Source of the DNA: Sphaerisporangium siamense
GTDB lineage: Bacteria > Actinomycetota > Actinomycetes > Streptosporangiales > Streptosporangiaceae
Length of the DNA stretch: 64,000 nt
NCBI RefSeq assembly: GCF_014205275.1
Contig: NZ_JACHND010000001.1
Span: 6,510,001-6,574,000 of the forward strand
Reading direction: 5' to 3'
Of the stretch, positions 9,644 through 18,000 are shown piece after piece. The translations under genes and the position numbers were made by a program. Under the pieces are notes generated by a model. It was not told where the DNA came from. It did not search any database and saw only the letters and a list, made by a program, of their open reading frames with translations. Numbering within the stretch: position 1 is the first letter of the stretch; every line of letters begins with the position of its first letter.

Positions 9644-11520
9644 TCGAGTCCGCTGTCACTGCCGCCGACGTCGCCCGCGTGGGCGACCGCCCCACCTGGG
9701 CCGACATCGTGCCCGCGCCGGACGGCGAGGAGGTCTGGTGGGACGAGCCGCGCCCCGCCGAGGGCGGCAGGCGCTGCGTGGTCCGGCGCACCCCGGACGG
9801 CCGGGTGCACGACGTGCTGCCGCCGGGCTGGAACGCGCGCAACCGGGTCATCGAGTACGGCGGGCGCTCCTGGCGCGCGCTGCCGGACGGCGGGCTGGTG
9901 TTCACCAACTGGGCCGACCAGCGGCTCTACCGCCTGGACCGGCTCGACCCCGGCACCCAGCCCCAGCCGATCAGCCCGCCAGGCCCGTCCCGGTACGCCG
10001 ACCTGATCCTGCACGGCGACGAGGTGTGGTGCGTGCGCGAGACCGGCGTGCGGCGCGACCTGGTCGCGGTGCCGCTGACCGGGGGCGAGCCGCGGGTGGT
10101 GGCCACGGCCCAGCACTTCCTGATGAACCCCCGCGTCTCCCCCGACGGACGGCAGGTCGCCTGGATCGGCTGGGACCACCCCAACATGCCGTGGGACGGC
10201 ACCGAGCTGTGCGTGGCGCCGCTGCGCGAGGACGGCACCGCCGGCCCGTACCGGGTGGTGGCCGGCGGCCCGGAGGAGTCCGTGGCGCAGGCCGAGTGGC
10301 GCGACGACGGCGCGCTGTACGCCGTCACCGATTCCACGGGCTGGTGGAACATCCATCTGGTGCCCGTGGACGGCGGCCCGGCCGAGAACCTGACGCCGAT
10401 GCCGGAGGAGTTCGGCGACGCCGTCTGGAAGCTCGGCTCGTGCTGGTTCGCCCTGGCCGGCGACAGGATCGCCGCCGTCCACGGCACGGCCGGCGTCAAG
10501 CGGCTGAGCGTGCTCGACCCCGCCACCGGCGCGCTCACCGACGTCGGCGGCGACTACAGCTGGTGGGCCGCCACCCTGTCGGCCTCGCCGGACGGGCGGC
10601 GCGTGGTGGGCGTGGCCACGACGACGCACCGGCCGTTCGAGGTGGTCCGGGTGGACCTGGACACCGGCGCCCAGGAGGTGCTCTCCTCGGCCAAGGACCT
10701 GCCCGACCCGGCGCTGCTGCCCACGCCCGAGGCCATGGTCTTCGACGGCGTGCACGCCCACGTCTACCCGCCGCGCGGCGCGCGCGAGGGCGTGCCGTCG
10801 CCGTACGTGATGTTCGTGCACGGCGGGCCGACCGGGTCCAGCCCGCTGGTGTTCGACCTGTCGATCGCCTACTTCACCAGCAGGGGCATCGGCGTGGCCG
10901 AGGTCAACTACGGCGGCTCCACCGGGTACGGCCGGGCCTACCGGGAGCGGCTGCGGCACAACTGGGGCGTCGTGGACGTGCGCGACAGCGAGACCGTCGC
11001 CCGGGGCCTGGCCGCCGCGGGGCTGGCCGACCCCGATCGCCTCGCCATCCGGGGCGGCAGCGCGGGCGGCTGGACGGCGGTCGCCGCGCTCGTGCACAGC
11101 GACGCCTTCCGGGGCTGCGTCGCGCACTACGCGATCACCGACCCCGAGGGGTGGGCCCGGGAGACCCACGATTTCGAGTCCCGCTACCTGGACGGGCTGA
11201 TCGGCCCGCTGCCCGAGACCCGGCAGCGCTACCTGGACCGCTCCCCCACGCTGCACGCCCACCAGGCGTCCGGGCCCGCGCTGCTGCTGCACGGCCTGGA
11301 GGACGCCATCGTCGACCCGGGCCAGGCCGAGCGGTTCGTCACGGCCCTGGACGCGCACGGCGGCCGGTGGGCCTATTTGACCTTTCCCGGGGAACAGCAC
11401 GGCTGGAGACGCGAGGAGACGATCATCGCGGCACTGGAGGCCGAGCTCGCCTTCTACGGGCTCATCTTCGGCCTCCCCACCCCCGAGGTGCCGCCGTTGA
11501 CGCTGAAAGGACCGAAGTGA
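9640..11520 (+). CDS. S9-family (prolyl oligopeptidase/acylaminoacyl-type) peptidase
   Basis: 626 aa, GTG start overlapping the preceding stop, with AGAGG in front. Residues up to about 385 form a beta-propeller (repeated blades such as NPRVSPDGRQVAWI). The C-terminal alpha/beta-hydrolase has the catalytic Ser474 in RGGSAGGW, Asp555 in HGLEDAIVD and His587 in PGEQHGW. It is predicted to trim short peptides in the cytoplasm, as no signal is seen. Middle gene of the C39-S9-M20 operon; its stop overlaps the next start (GTGA). Confidence 0.93.
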   Translation: MIESAVTAADVARVGDRPTWADIVPAPDGEEVWWDEPRPAEGGRRCVVRRTPDGRVHDVLPPGWNARNRVIEYGGRSWRALPDGGLVFTNWADQRLYRLDRLDPGTQPQPISPPGPSRYADLILHGDEVWCVRETGVRRDLVAVPLTGGEPRVVATAQHFLMNPRVSPDGRQVAWIGWDHPNMPWDGTELCVAPLREDGTAGPYRVVAGGPEESVAQAEWRDDGALYAVTDSTGWWNIHLVPVDGGPAENLTPMPEEFGDAVWKLGSCWFALAGDRIAAVHGTAGVKRLSVLDPATGALTDVGGDYSWWAATLSASPDGRRVVGVATTTHRPFEVVRVDLDTGAQEVLSSAKDLPDPALLPTPEAMVFDGVHAHVYPPRGAREGVPSPYVMFVHGGPTGSSPLVFDLSIAYFTSRGIGVAEVNYGGSTGYGRAYRERLRHNWGVVDVRDSETVARGLAAAGLADPDRLAIRGGSAGGWTAVAALVHSDAFRGCVAHYAITDPEGWARETHDFESRYLDGLIGPLPETRQRYLDRSPTLHAHQASGPALLLHGLEDAIVDPGQAERFVTALDAHGGRWAYLTFPGEQHGWRREETIIAALEAELAFYGLIFGLPTPEVPPLTLKGPK

Positions 11521-12842
11521 CAGAGGTGGCGGGCATCTGCTCGGACCTGCTCAGGATCGACACGACCAACGACGGCACGCCGGACGGCTCGGGCGAGCGC
11601 GCGGCGGCCGAGTACGTCGCGGGGCTGCTCGCCGAGGCGGGCATCGAACCCATGGTGTTCGAGTCGGCGCCCCGCCGCACCAGCGTGGTGGCGCGCGTCC
11701 CCGGGGACGACCCCGAGGCGCTGCTGATCCACGGGCACCTGGACGTCGTGCCCGCCGACCCCGCGGAGTGGCGGCTGCACCCGTTCTCCGGCGAGATCGA
11801 GGGCGGGTGCGTCAACGGGCGCGGCGCGGTGGACATGAAGGGCACGCTGTCCATGACGCTGGCACTGGTGCGCGAGTGGGCGCGCACCGGGCGGCGTCCG
11901 CGGCGCGACCTCGTACTGGCGTTCCTCGCCGACGAGGAGGCCACCGGCGAGTACGGCGCCGGGTACGCGGTCACCCGCCACCGCGACCTGTTCGAGGGCT
12001 GCACCGAGGCGATCAGCGAGTCGGGCGGCTTCAGCGTCCAGGCGGGCGGGGACGGGGCCCGTGTGTACCCGGTGGCGGTGGGCGAGCGGGGCACGGCGTG
12101 GATGAAGCTCACCGCGCACGGGGTGGCCGGGCACGGCTCCAAGCCGCCGGTGGACAACCCGGTCGCCGAGCTGTGCCGGGCGCTGGCGCGCCTGGCCGAC
12201 CACCGCTGGCCCGTGCGGCTCACGCCCGCCGTGGCGCGGCTCATCGACGGCCTCGGCCGCGCGCTCGGGACCACGATCGACCTGGACCGGCTGGACGAGG
12301 AGGCCGAGCGGCTCGGCCGGGCGGGGACGCTGTTCAAGGGCGTGATCCGCAACTCGGCCAACCCGACCATGCTGGAGGCCGGATACAAGGTCAACGTCAT
12401 CCCCGGCACGGCCGAGGCGCACGTGGACGGCCGGTTCCTGCCCGGGTTCCGCGACGAGTTCCTGGAGACGGTCGACCGGCTGCTCGGCCCGAAGATCACA
12501 CGGGAGTTCGTCAGCTTCGAGGACGGCGTGGCCTCCCCGACCGAGGGCCTGTTCGACGACCTGTGCGCGGCGCTGCTGGCCGAGGACCCGGCGGGCCGCC
12601 CGGTGCCGTACGTCATGACCGGCGGCACCGACGCCAAGTCCTTCGCCAGGCTCGGCATCCGGGGGTACGGGTTCGCGCCGCTGCTGCTGGACCCGTCGCT
12701 GGACTACTTCGGCATGTTCCACGGCGTGGACGAGCGCGTGCCGGTCGCGGGCCTGGAGTTCGGCGTCCGCGTCCTGGACCGCCTGCTCACCTCCCCGGCC
12801 ACGCCCCGGCCCGCCGCGCCGTCCGACGCGATGGGGGTCTAG
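11517..12842 (+). CDS. M20-family metallopeptidase (dipeptidase/deacylase type)
   Basis: 441 aa, GTG start at 11517 preceded by AAAGGA. Zinc-ligand motifs of the family are present: HGHLDVVPAD, the GAVDMKG segment, FLADEEATG with the general-base glutamate, and the C-terminal FHGVDERVPV. It acts on short peptides or N-acyl amino acids with a di-zinc centre; exact substrate unknown. Last gene of a coupled peptidase operon. Its final 76 bases reappear, diverged, at 19388-19462. Confidence 0.92.
   Translation: MTEVAGICSDLLRIDTTNDGTPDGSGERAAAEYVAGLLAEAGIEPMVFESAPRRTSVVARVPGDDPEALLIHGHLDVVPADPAEWRLHPFSGEIEGGCVNGRGAVDMKGTLSMTLALVREWARTGRRPRRDLVLAFLADEEATGEYGAGYAVTRHRDLFEGCTEAISESGGFSVQAGGDGARVYPVAVGERGTAWMKLTAHGVAGHGSKPPVDNPVAELCRALARLADHRWPVRLTPAVARLIDGLGRALGTTIDLDRLDEEAERLGRAGTLFKGVIRNSANPTMLEAGYKVNVIPGTAEAHVDGRFLPGFRDEFLETVDRLLGPKITREFVSFEDGVASPTEGLFDDLCAALLAEDPAGRPVPYVMTGGTDAKSFARLGIRGYGFAPLLLDPSLDYFGMFHGVDERVPVAGLEFGVRVLDRLLTSPATPRPAAPSDAMGV
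12767..12842 (+). repeat. Direct repeat, left copy (3' end of the M20 gene)
   Basis: The last 76 bases of the M20 gene, through its TAG stop, match 19388-19462 over the whole length with about ten substitutions and one single-base gap. The shared core CGTCCGACGCGATGGGGGT is identical. The two copies bracket the conflict-gene block. Confidence 0.88.
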
Positions 12843-12850
12843 GAAGCAGT

Positions 12851-12892
12851 ACTTCAGCACGGCCGCCGCCGGCGCGTTCGAACTCGCGGTGG
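12851..12892 (+). pseudogene. Stranded fragment of a Clp-N-domain gene
   Basis: Translates as YFSTAAAGAFELAV and is about 83 percent identical at the DNA level to 20029-20070 inside the intact Clp-N gene (HFSAAAAGALELAV). It has no start, and homology ends within a few codons. It sits immediately after the M20 stop, where the intact downstream gene would lie without the island. Best read as debris from a duplication at the island's left edge. Confidence 0.6.
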
Positions 12893-12915
12893 CCGGAATG
12901 GGTTCAGTGACCCCG

Positions 12916-14679
12916 TCAGGCGGTCCTGCGGCGACGTCTGCGGTCCTGCAAGTCGCTCATGGCGACCTCCAGGTCGGTACCCGCGGCGACCGCTTCGACG
13001 TACAGGCCGGTCAGCTTGCCCGCCAGCTCCGCGTTGACACCCCCCTGCCCGACGCCGCTCGGCACCTGCAGCGGCGGCACGGCGACGATCGCATTGTCAC
13101 CTCGGATGAGCACCTCGACGGCCACGGCAGGGTGCATGGCGTTCACGAGGTACTGATGCCGGTCACTGGAGTAGACGATGATCTGCAGGTGCTCGCGGCC
13201 CCTGGGCTTGTTGATGAGACGCCGCGCGGCCTCGCAGCGGATGCCATCGCCACTCGTGCACGCGCCCCTCGCGTCCAGGTGCTCCACGGTCGGGGCCACC
13301 ACCAGTTTGGTGCAGGCTCCCATGACCCGCGCGACCTGCTTGACGACGATCCTGCCATCGATGATCTCCGAGACCTGCGACGCCATCGCCCGGACGGCCA
13401 GCATGGGATCGGTGATCGAAAGCTGCCAGTAGCCCCTCTTGCCGGGAGCGGCCCGATGGAACTCGGCGGTGAGTGCGGTGACCACGTCACCCCGCCGGAG
13501 CTGTAGCGGGACGACCCCACTCGGCAGGTTGGCGGTATCAGGGCGCCAGATGACCGCTTCTCGCCGGTATCCGACCCCCGCGTCGTAGATCTCGCAGTCG
13601 AACCTGTCCGGCTTGCTCGCGATGACGCGGGCGGTGACGAGGGTGCCGGGGGGCGGTGGGGCGACCAGCTCGGGGCGAGGGTACCCGCGAGAGGGACGAT
13701 CGATGCTGCACTTGAGGTCGACGATGAAGGCGGCGGCCTCGTCGGGCGTGATCTCCAACGTGTCCGCGACGAGCTGGGCCGGGGTCAGAGGCTCCTTGTC
13801 GCAGACGTGGCACCCGGCCTTGTTGTCGCGGATCCGCAGGGTGGGACGCGGATTCCTCTCCTTGTGCCTGTCCGGCCGGGGACAGGCCCAGACAGGAGGA
13901 CCGTCGGTGGTGGCGGAGCTCCCCAGTCGAAGGAGGACGGAGTCGATCGGCGTGACGTTCGCGTCGGCCAGTTTCCGATAGTCCTCCCGCCCGGTTTCGG
14001 CCTCGACGATTTCGTAATCGTCTCGCACCCGGCGCCGCCGGTTCATGCTGATCCGCTGCCAGAGTTTCTCCAGATCGATCCCCTGGCCGGAGGTGTTCTT
14101 GTTCTTCGGTTCCGGTTCGAGGCCGGTCGAGAGAACGGGCCAATGATGGCCCTTGGTCTCCCGGATCCCGGCGACGAGCGCGAAACACTCAAGAGCGGGC
14201 TTCACGCGACGTGGCGGGACCATGCGCAGCCGGGAGGCCCAGCGGATCATTGACACGGCCTCCGGGCTCAGCGGTGTTCCAGGCTCGAAGGCCACATGTG
14301 GCATGTGGCGAGGATCCTCCCCGCCGACCTGGGCCCACTTCGGCGGAGGCGACGACCGGCCTGCGTCGCTCAACCCGCGCCCTTCCTCGTAGATCTGCGG
14401 CATGTCCAATGCCACGCCCTTGACCTGGACGTCGACCCATCGATTGGCCAGGCCGCAGAGGACGGCGTAGTAGGCGATCACGTCGGGACCCTCGCCCGCC
14501 ACGAACATCATCTTGGAGCGCCGATCGGAGATCTCCAGGCCCTTGCCGGTCCACGCCTCCAGAACCGCCGCGACGTGGTCCTCGACGCCGGCGGGGAGGG
14601 TCACGGTGACGGTGTTCCTCCGCGAGGAGGACGTCCGCTCCGGCCAGCCGACGATTACCTGACTATCCCGGCCTGACAT
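12916..14679 (-). CDS. NusA-like S1-KH-KH protein with CHC2-type zinc knuckle
   Basis: 587 aa from the ATG at 14679; an in-frame ATG at 14694 could be used leaderlessly. Residues 20-100 form an unrecognised alpha/beta-looking domain. Residues 266-293 carry C-x5-H-x17-C-x2-C, with the HKERNPRPTLRI context resembling the DnaG/CHC2 zinc ribbon. Residues 345-422 resemble the NusA S1 domain and 423-570 its two KH domains: VSEIIDGRIVVKQVAR, LDARGAC, LVNAMHPA and GQGGVNAELAGKLTG align in order with NusA VPEIADG, LNAKGAC, VANALSPA and GKEGQNARLAARLTG. The NusA N-terminal RNA-polymerase-binding domain is absent. A nucleic-acid-binding role is likely; the function is unknown. Divergent from the trypco2 gene. 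Confidence 0.72.
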   Translation of the reverse strand: MSGRDSQVIVGWPERTSSSRRNTVTVTLPAGVEDHVAAVLEAWTGKGLEISDRRSKMMFVAGEGPDVIAYYAVLCGLANRWVDVQVKGVALDMPQIYEEGRGLSDAGRSSPPPKWAQVGGEDPRHMPHVAFEPGTPLSPEAVSMIRWASRLRMVPPRRVKPALECFALVAGIRETKGHHWPVLSTGLEPEPKNKNTSGQGIDLEKLWQRISMNRRRRVRDDYEIVEAETGREDYRKLADANVTPIDSVLLRLGSSATTDGPPVWACPRPDRHKERNPRPTLRIRDNKAGCHVCDKEPLTPAQLVADTLEITPDEAAAFIVDLKCSIDRPSRGYPRPELVAPPPPGTLVTARVIASKPDRFDCEIYDAGVGYRREAVIWRPDTANLPSGVVPLQLRRGDVVTALTAEFHRAAPGKRGYWQLSITDPMLAVRAMASQVSEIIDGRIVVKQVARVMGACTKLVVAPTVEHLDARGACTSGDGIRCEAARRLINKPRGREHLQIIVYSSDRHQYLVNAMHPAVAVEVLIRGDNAIVAVPPLQVPSGVGQGGVNAELAGKLTGLYVEAVAAGTDLEVAMSDLQDRRRRRRTA

Positions 14680-14749
14680 AACGCGCCACGTCATGTATAG
14701 ATTATGCAATAAATTTTCTACGGGACCCATCTGTGTTACAGGAGCCACC
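14680..14749. promoter_or_regulatory. AT-rich divergent promoter between NusA-like and trypco2 genes
   Basis: A strikingly AT-rich patch (14692-14720) in GC-rich surroundings, with CATAAT and TATACAT on the minus strand and TATAGAT on the plus strand. It is the only regulatory space between the two divergent units of the island, so both are probably controlled here. A minus-strand -10 near 14702-14707 would put transcription close to the ATG at 14694. Confidence 0.5.
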
Positions 14750-15061
14750 GTGCTTGAGCTTTCGACCGTCATCAAGGAATTGCGCACCGAGTTGACGAAG
14801 GCGATGAAGTCCGCCGACGGTGAGCAGTTGCAGTTCGGGGTGGGGCCCATCGAACTGGAGGTGACGATGGCGGTCACCCGTGAGGCCTCGCTGAACGGCA
14901 AGGTCAAGTTCTGGGTGCTGGAGACCGGCGCCGACGCCAAGATGAGCGACGCGCAGACCCACCGGGTGAAGCTCACGCTCACGCCCGAGGTGAAGGGGTC
15001 GACCAAGGAGGAGGACAGGTCACCGTACATCTCAGGGCTCGGGCAGGAGGGCGAGCGCTGA
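14750..15061 (+). CDS. Trypco2 (trypsin-co-occurring domain 2) protein
   Basis: 103 aa from the GTG at 14750 (VLELSTVIKELRTEL), with GGAG 8 bases before it; the upstream ATG at 14693 lacks such a site. The sequence follows trypco2: a leading helix, then FGVGPIELEVTMAVTREA, VKFWVLETGAD and the closing THRVKLTLTPE. Trypco domains accompany trypsin-like peptidases in NTP-dependent conflict systems and are thought to be effector-associated adaptors or regulators. Its TGA overlaps the start of the trypsin-STAND gene, so the two are coupled. Confidence 0.85.
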   Translation: MLELSTVIKELRTELTKAMKSADGEQLQFGVGPIELEVTMAVTREASLNGKVKFWVLETGADAKMSDAQTHRVKLTLTPEVKGSTKEEDRSPYISGLGQEGER

Positions 15062-18000
15062 GCAAGAACCGCGCCGGGCAGATCATCGTGGATCTGCCGG
15101 ATGGGAAGATGAAGCTCGGCTCCGGCTACCGGGTGACCGCAGACGTGGTCCTGACCGCCTCCCACGTGGTCGAAGGCGCGCGGAAAGTCCAGGCGCGTTT
15201 CACCGCCGACCTTGACCACAAGGTGCCCGCCGAGATGCTGTGGACGGTCGGCGAAGTGACAGCACTCCGCGTCCCGCCGGAAAAAGGTCTCTCGCCTGTC
15301 CGCTACGGACTCGTGGAGCGCCACGCCACCGAGATACCGTGCGAGGCTGTCGGTTTCCCGCTGTGGAAGTGGCGGGAGGACGTGCGGGACAGCGCCCAGG
15401 TCAAGGGCTCTATCCTGCCCCTGTCGAACCGCTACACGAACACCCTTCACGTAGGCGTCGATCGTCCCCCGGCCGAGAACCCAGAAAGTTCCCCCTGGAA
15501 AGGGATGTCGGGCGCCGCGCTCTTCGTCCGAGACCGGCTCGTCGGAATCATCCAGGAAAATCACCATCCAGAGGGAGCCGCACACCTGACGGCCAAGCCC
15601 GTCGATTGGGAGCGGCTGACGCCGGAGCAGCGCGCGCAGATCGGCTACGCGGGCGAGCCCCCCAGCGTGAACCCGCTTCCCGGGCGGAATGGCCACGGCT
15701 ACCAGGCCGGCGCGGAAGAACTGCGCCCCGCGGGGGGGCTCCGGGACCGCGATCGCGAACTCGCGGAACTCGCCGAATTCTGCGCCGGCGATGAGCCGTA
15801 TCTCTGGCTGCAGGGACCCGCCTGGGCGGGCAAGAGCGCGCTGGTCTCCTCCTTCGTCCTCAACCCGCCGGACGGGGTCAGGGTGGCTGCCTTCTTCGTC
15901 CACCACTCCCGAGCCGACGCGGGCGCCTTCCTCCAGGACATGGGCGGGCAACTGGCGGACATCGCGGGCATCCCTGGCGGCGCGCCCCGGCCGGACGGCG
16001 TCCTGACGGACGTCCTGACGAAAGCGGCAGAGCGGTGCCTGGCCGGGGGCAAGCGCCTCTTACTGGTCGTGGACGGGCTGGACGAGGACACGAACCCGTA
16101 TTCCAGCATCGCCTCCCTGCTTCCCCTCCATCCGCCGGAGGGCGTCCGCGTGCTCGTCACCGGCCGGCCCCACCCGGGGATACCCACCGACGTGCGCGAT
16201 GATCATCCGCTGCGCCGCTGCCGTGTCTGGTCGTTGCAGCCGAGCGCGCACGCCGCGGTCATGCAGAGCAAGGCCGGCCTTCAGTTCGAGACATCGAGCC
16301 AGGAGCCGGGCGATAAGAGGCTACTGGGCGCCGTCGCCGCGGCCCAGGGCGCGCTCACACTGGACGACCTCGCCAAGCTGACAAAGCTGGAGCGAAACGA
16401 GGTCCGCGGCCGGCTCTGGAACCCGATCTTCACCCGGACCGCCGACGGATACGTGTACGCCCACGAGACGCTGCACAGGAGAGCCGAGGAGGAGCTCGTC
16501 GAGCAGGTGGAACTGCACAGGGGGCGGATCCACGAATGGGCCGACTCCTACCGCGAACAGGGCTGGCCGCCAGGCACGCCCGCGTACCTCCTCCGCTCGT
16601 ACGGCCGGCTCCTGACCGACCGGGCGCGCCTGCTGGACTACGCGCTCGACCGTGCCCGCCACGAGCGGATGCGCGAACTCGTGGGTGGCGAGTCGGCCGC
16701 CCTCGGGGAGCTCACGGCCGCCCAGCAGAGGCTCGGCGGTGAGGCCGACCCCGATCTGGTCACCCTGGCGCGCCTGGCCGTCGCCCGCGAACAGCTCAGC
16801 AAGGCCACCGCACCGCCACCTGTCGAGCTGCCCGCTCTCTGGGCCAGGCTCGGCGACCACGAGCGGGCGGAGAGGCTGGCCGACTCCATCGTCGACGCGG
16901 ACGCGCGCCCCGCGGCTCTGTCGGCTGTCGCGAGGGCGATGGCGGAGGCGGGCGACCTGCGCAGGGCGGAATCCGTGGCGTGCTCCATCGACGACATGGA
17001 GCAGAGAGGCTCGGCCATGGGAGCCGTCGTGCAGGCGATGGCGGACCGGAGAGAGGCGAGCGCCGCGGAGAGGCTGGCCCGCTCCATCGAGGAGACCGCG
17101 CAGCGGGTCCGGGCCCTGGCCGCGGTGGCGGAGGCGAGCCGGTCCGCCGACCTCCTCGACGAGACTGAGCAGCTCGTCCGGTCGGTCGTCGACCTGGACG
17201 ACCAGGCCCGGGCCATGACCGCCGTGGTGAAGGCGGCCGCCGTATGCGGGGACGTGGCGCGGGCGGAGGCCCTGGTCGACCGGATCCCGCTGATGAGGCA
17301 GCGGGTGTGGGCACTGAGCCACATCATGAGGGCGCTCGCCGGCGGCGACCGGGACCGGATCCCGGCTGTCACGGAGCGCGCCGTGGCGACGGTCGAGACG
17401 ATCGCCGGCGAGCTCGGTCACGACCGGGCCCTCGGTGCGCTGGTGACGGCCGTCGCCTACTGCGGTGACGTGGAACGGGCTGCGGACCTGGCGGTCAAGC
17501 CAGGGCGTAATTCCTACGCCTGTGCGCACGCCCTGACCGCGCTGGCCGCTACGGTCAGCGCGGCCGGCAATCTGGATCTTGCCGTGGAACTGGCCGAAGC
17601 CGTCCCCATCCCCGCCATGCGTACGAACGCGCTCTGTATCGTGGCAAGGGAGATCGCCAAACAGGGCGACCGGCCGTGGGCGCTCGACCTGGCCGGGCAG
17701 GCGAAGGCACTGGCCTGCCACGTGAAGGACAAAAGGCGGCGTGCGCGGGCGATGGTCGCCGTGGCCGGGGTGCTCGGCGCCTGCGCGGATCCCGAAGCCG
17801 ACACGGTGATCGACTCGATAGAGAGCCCCTACCAAAGGGTTCAGGCGCTTGTCGCGGTGGCGGGGACGGTACCGGATCGCGATCTAGCGCGCGCCCTGGC
17901 CATGAGGGCGGAGGAACTGGCGCGCCCGCAGGCACGGGTCTGGCCGCCGCAGGTGCTCGTGCCCGTCGCGAGAGCGGTCGCCGCGGCCGGGGACCTGGAC

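Noticed and set aside
12916-14679. Housekeeping NusA
   Set aside because: Lacks the NusA N-terminal domain, carries a zinc knuckle and unknown domain, and is not next to rimP or infB; a diverged NusA-like protein instead.
14693-14749. Longer trypco2 start at the ATG at 14693
   Set aside because: No ribosome site there, and the extra residues fall in the AT-rich promoter; the GTG at 14750 has GGAG at the right spacing.
16321-17835. Minus-strand frame opposite the trypsin-STAND gene
   Set aside because: Mirror of the helical repeats; composition and lack of start signals indicate a shadow.
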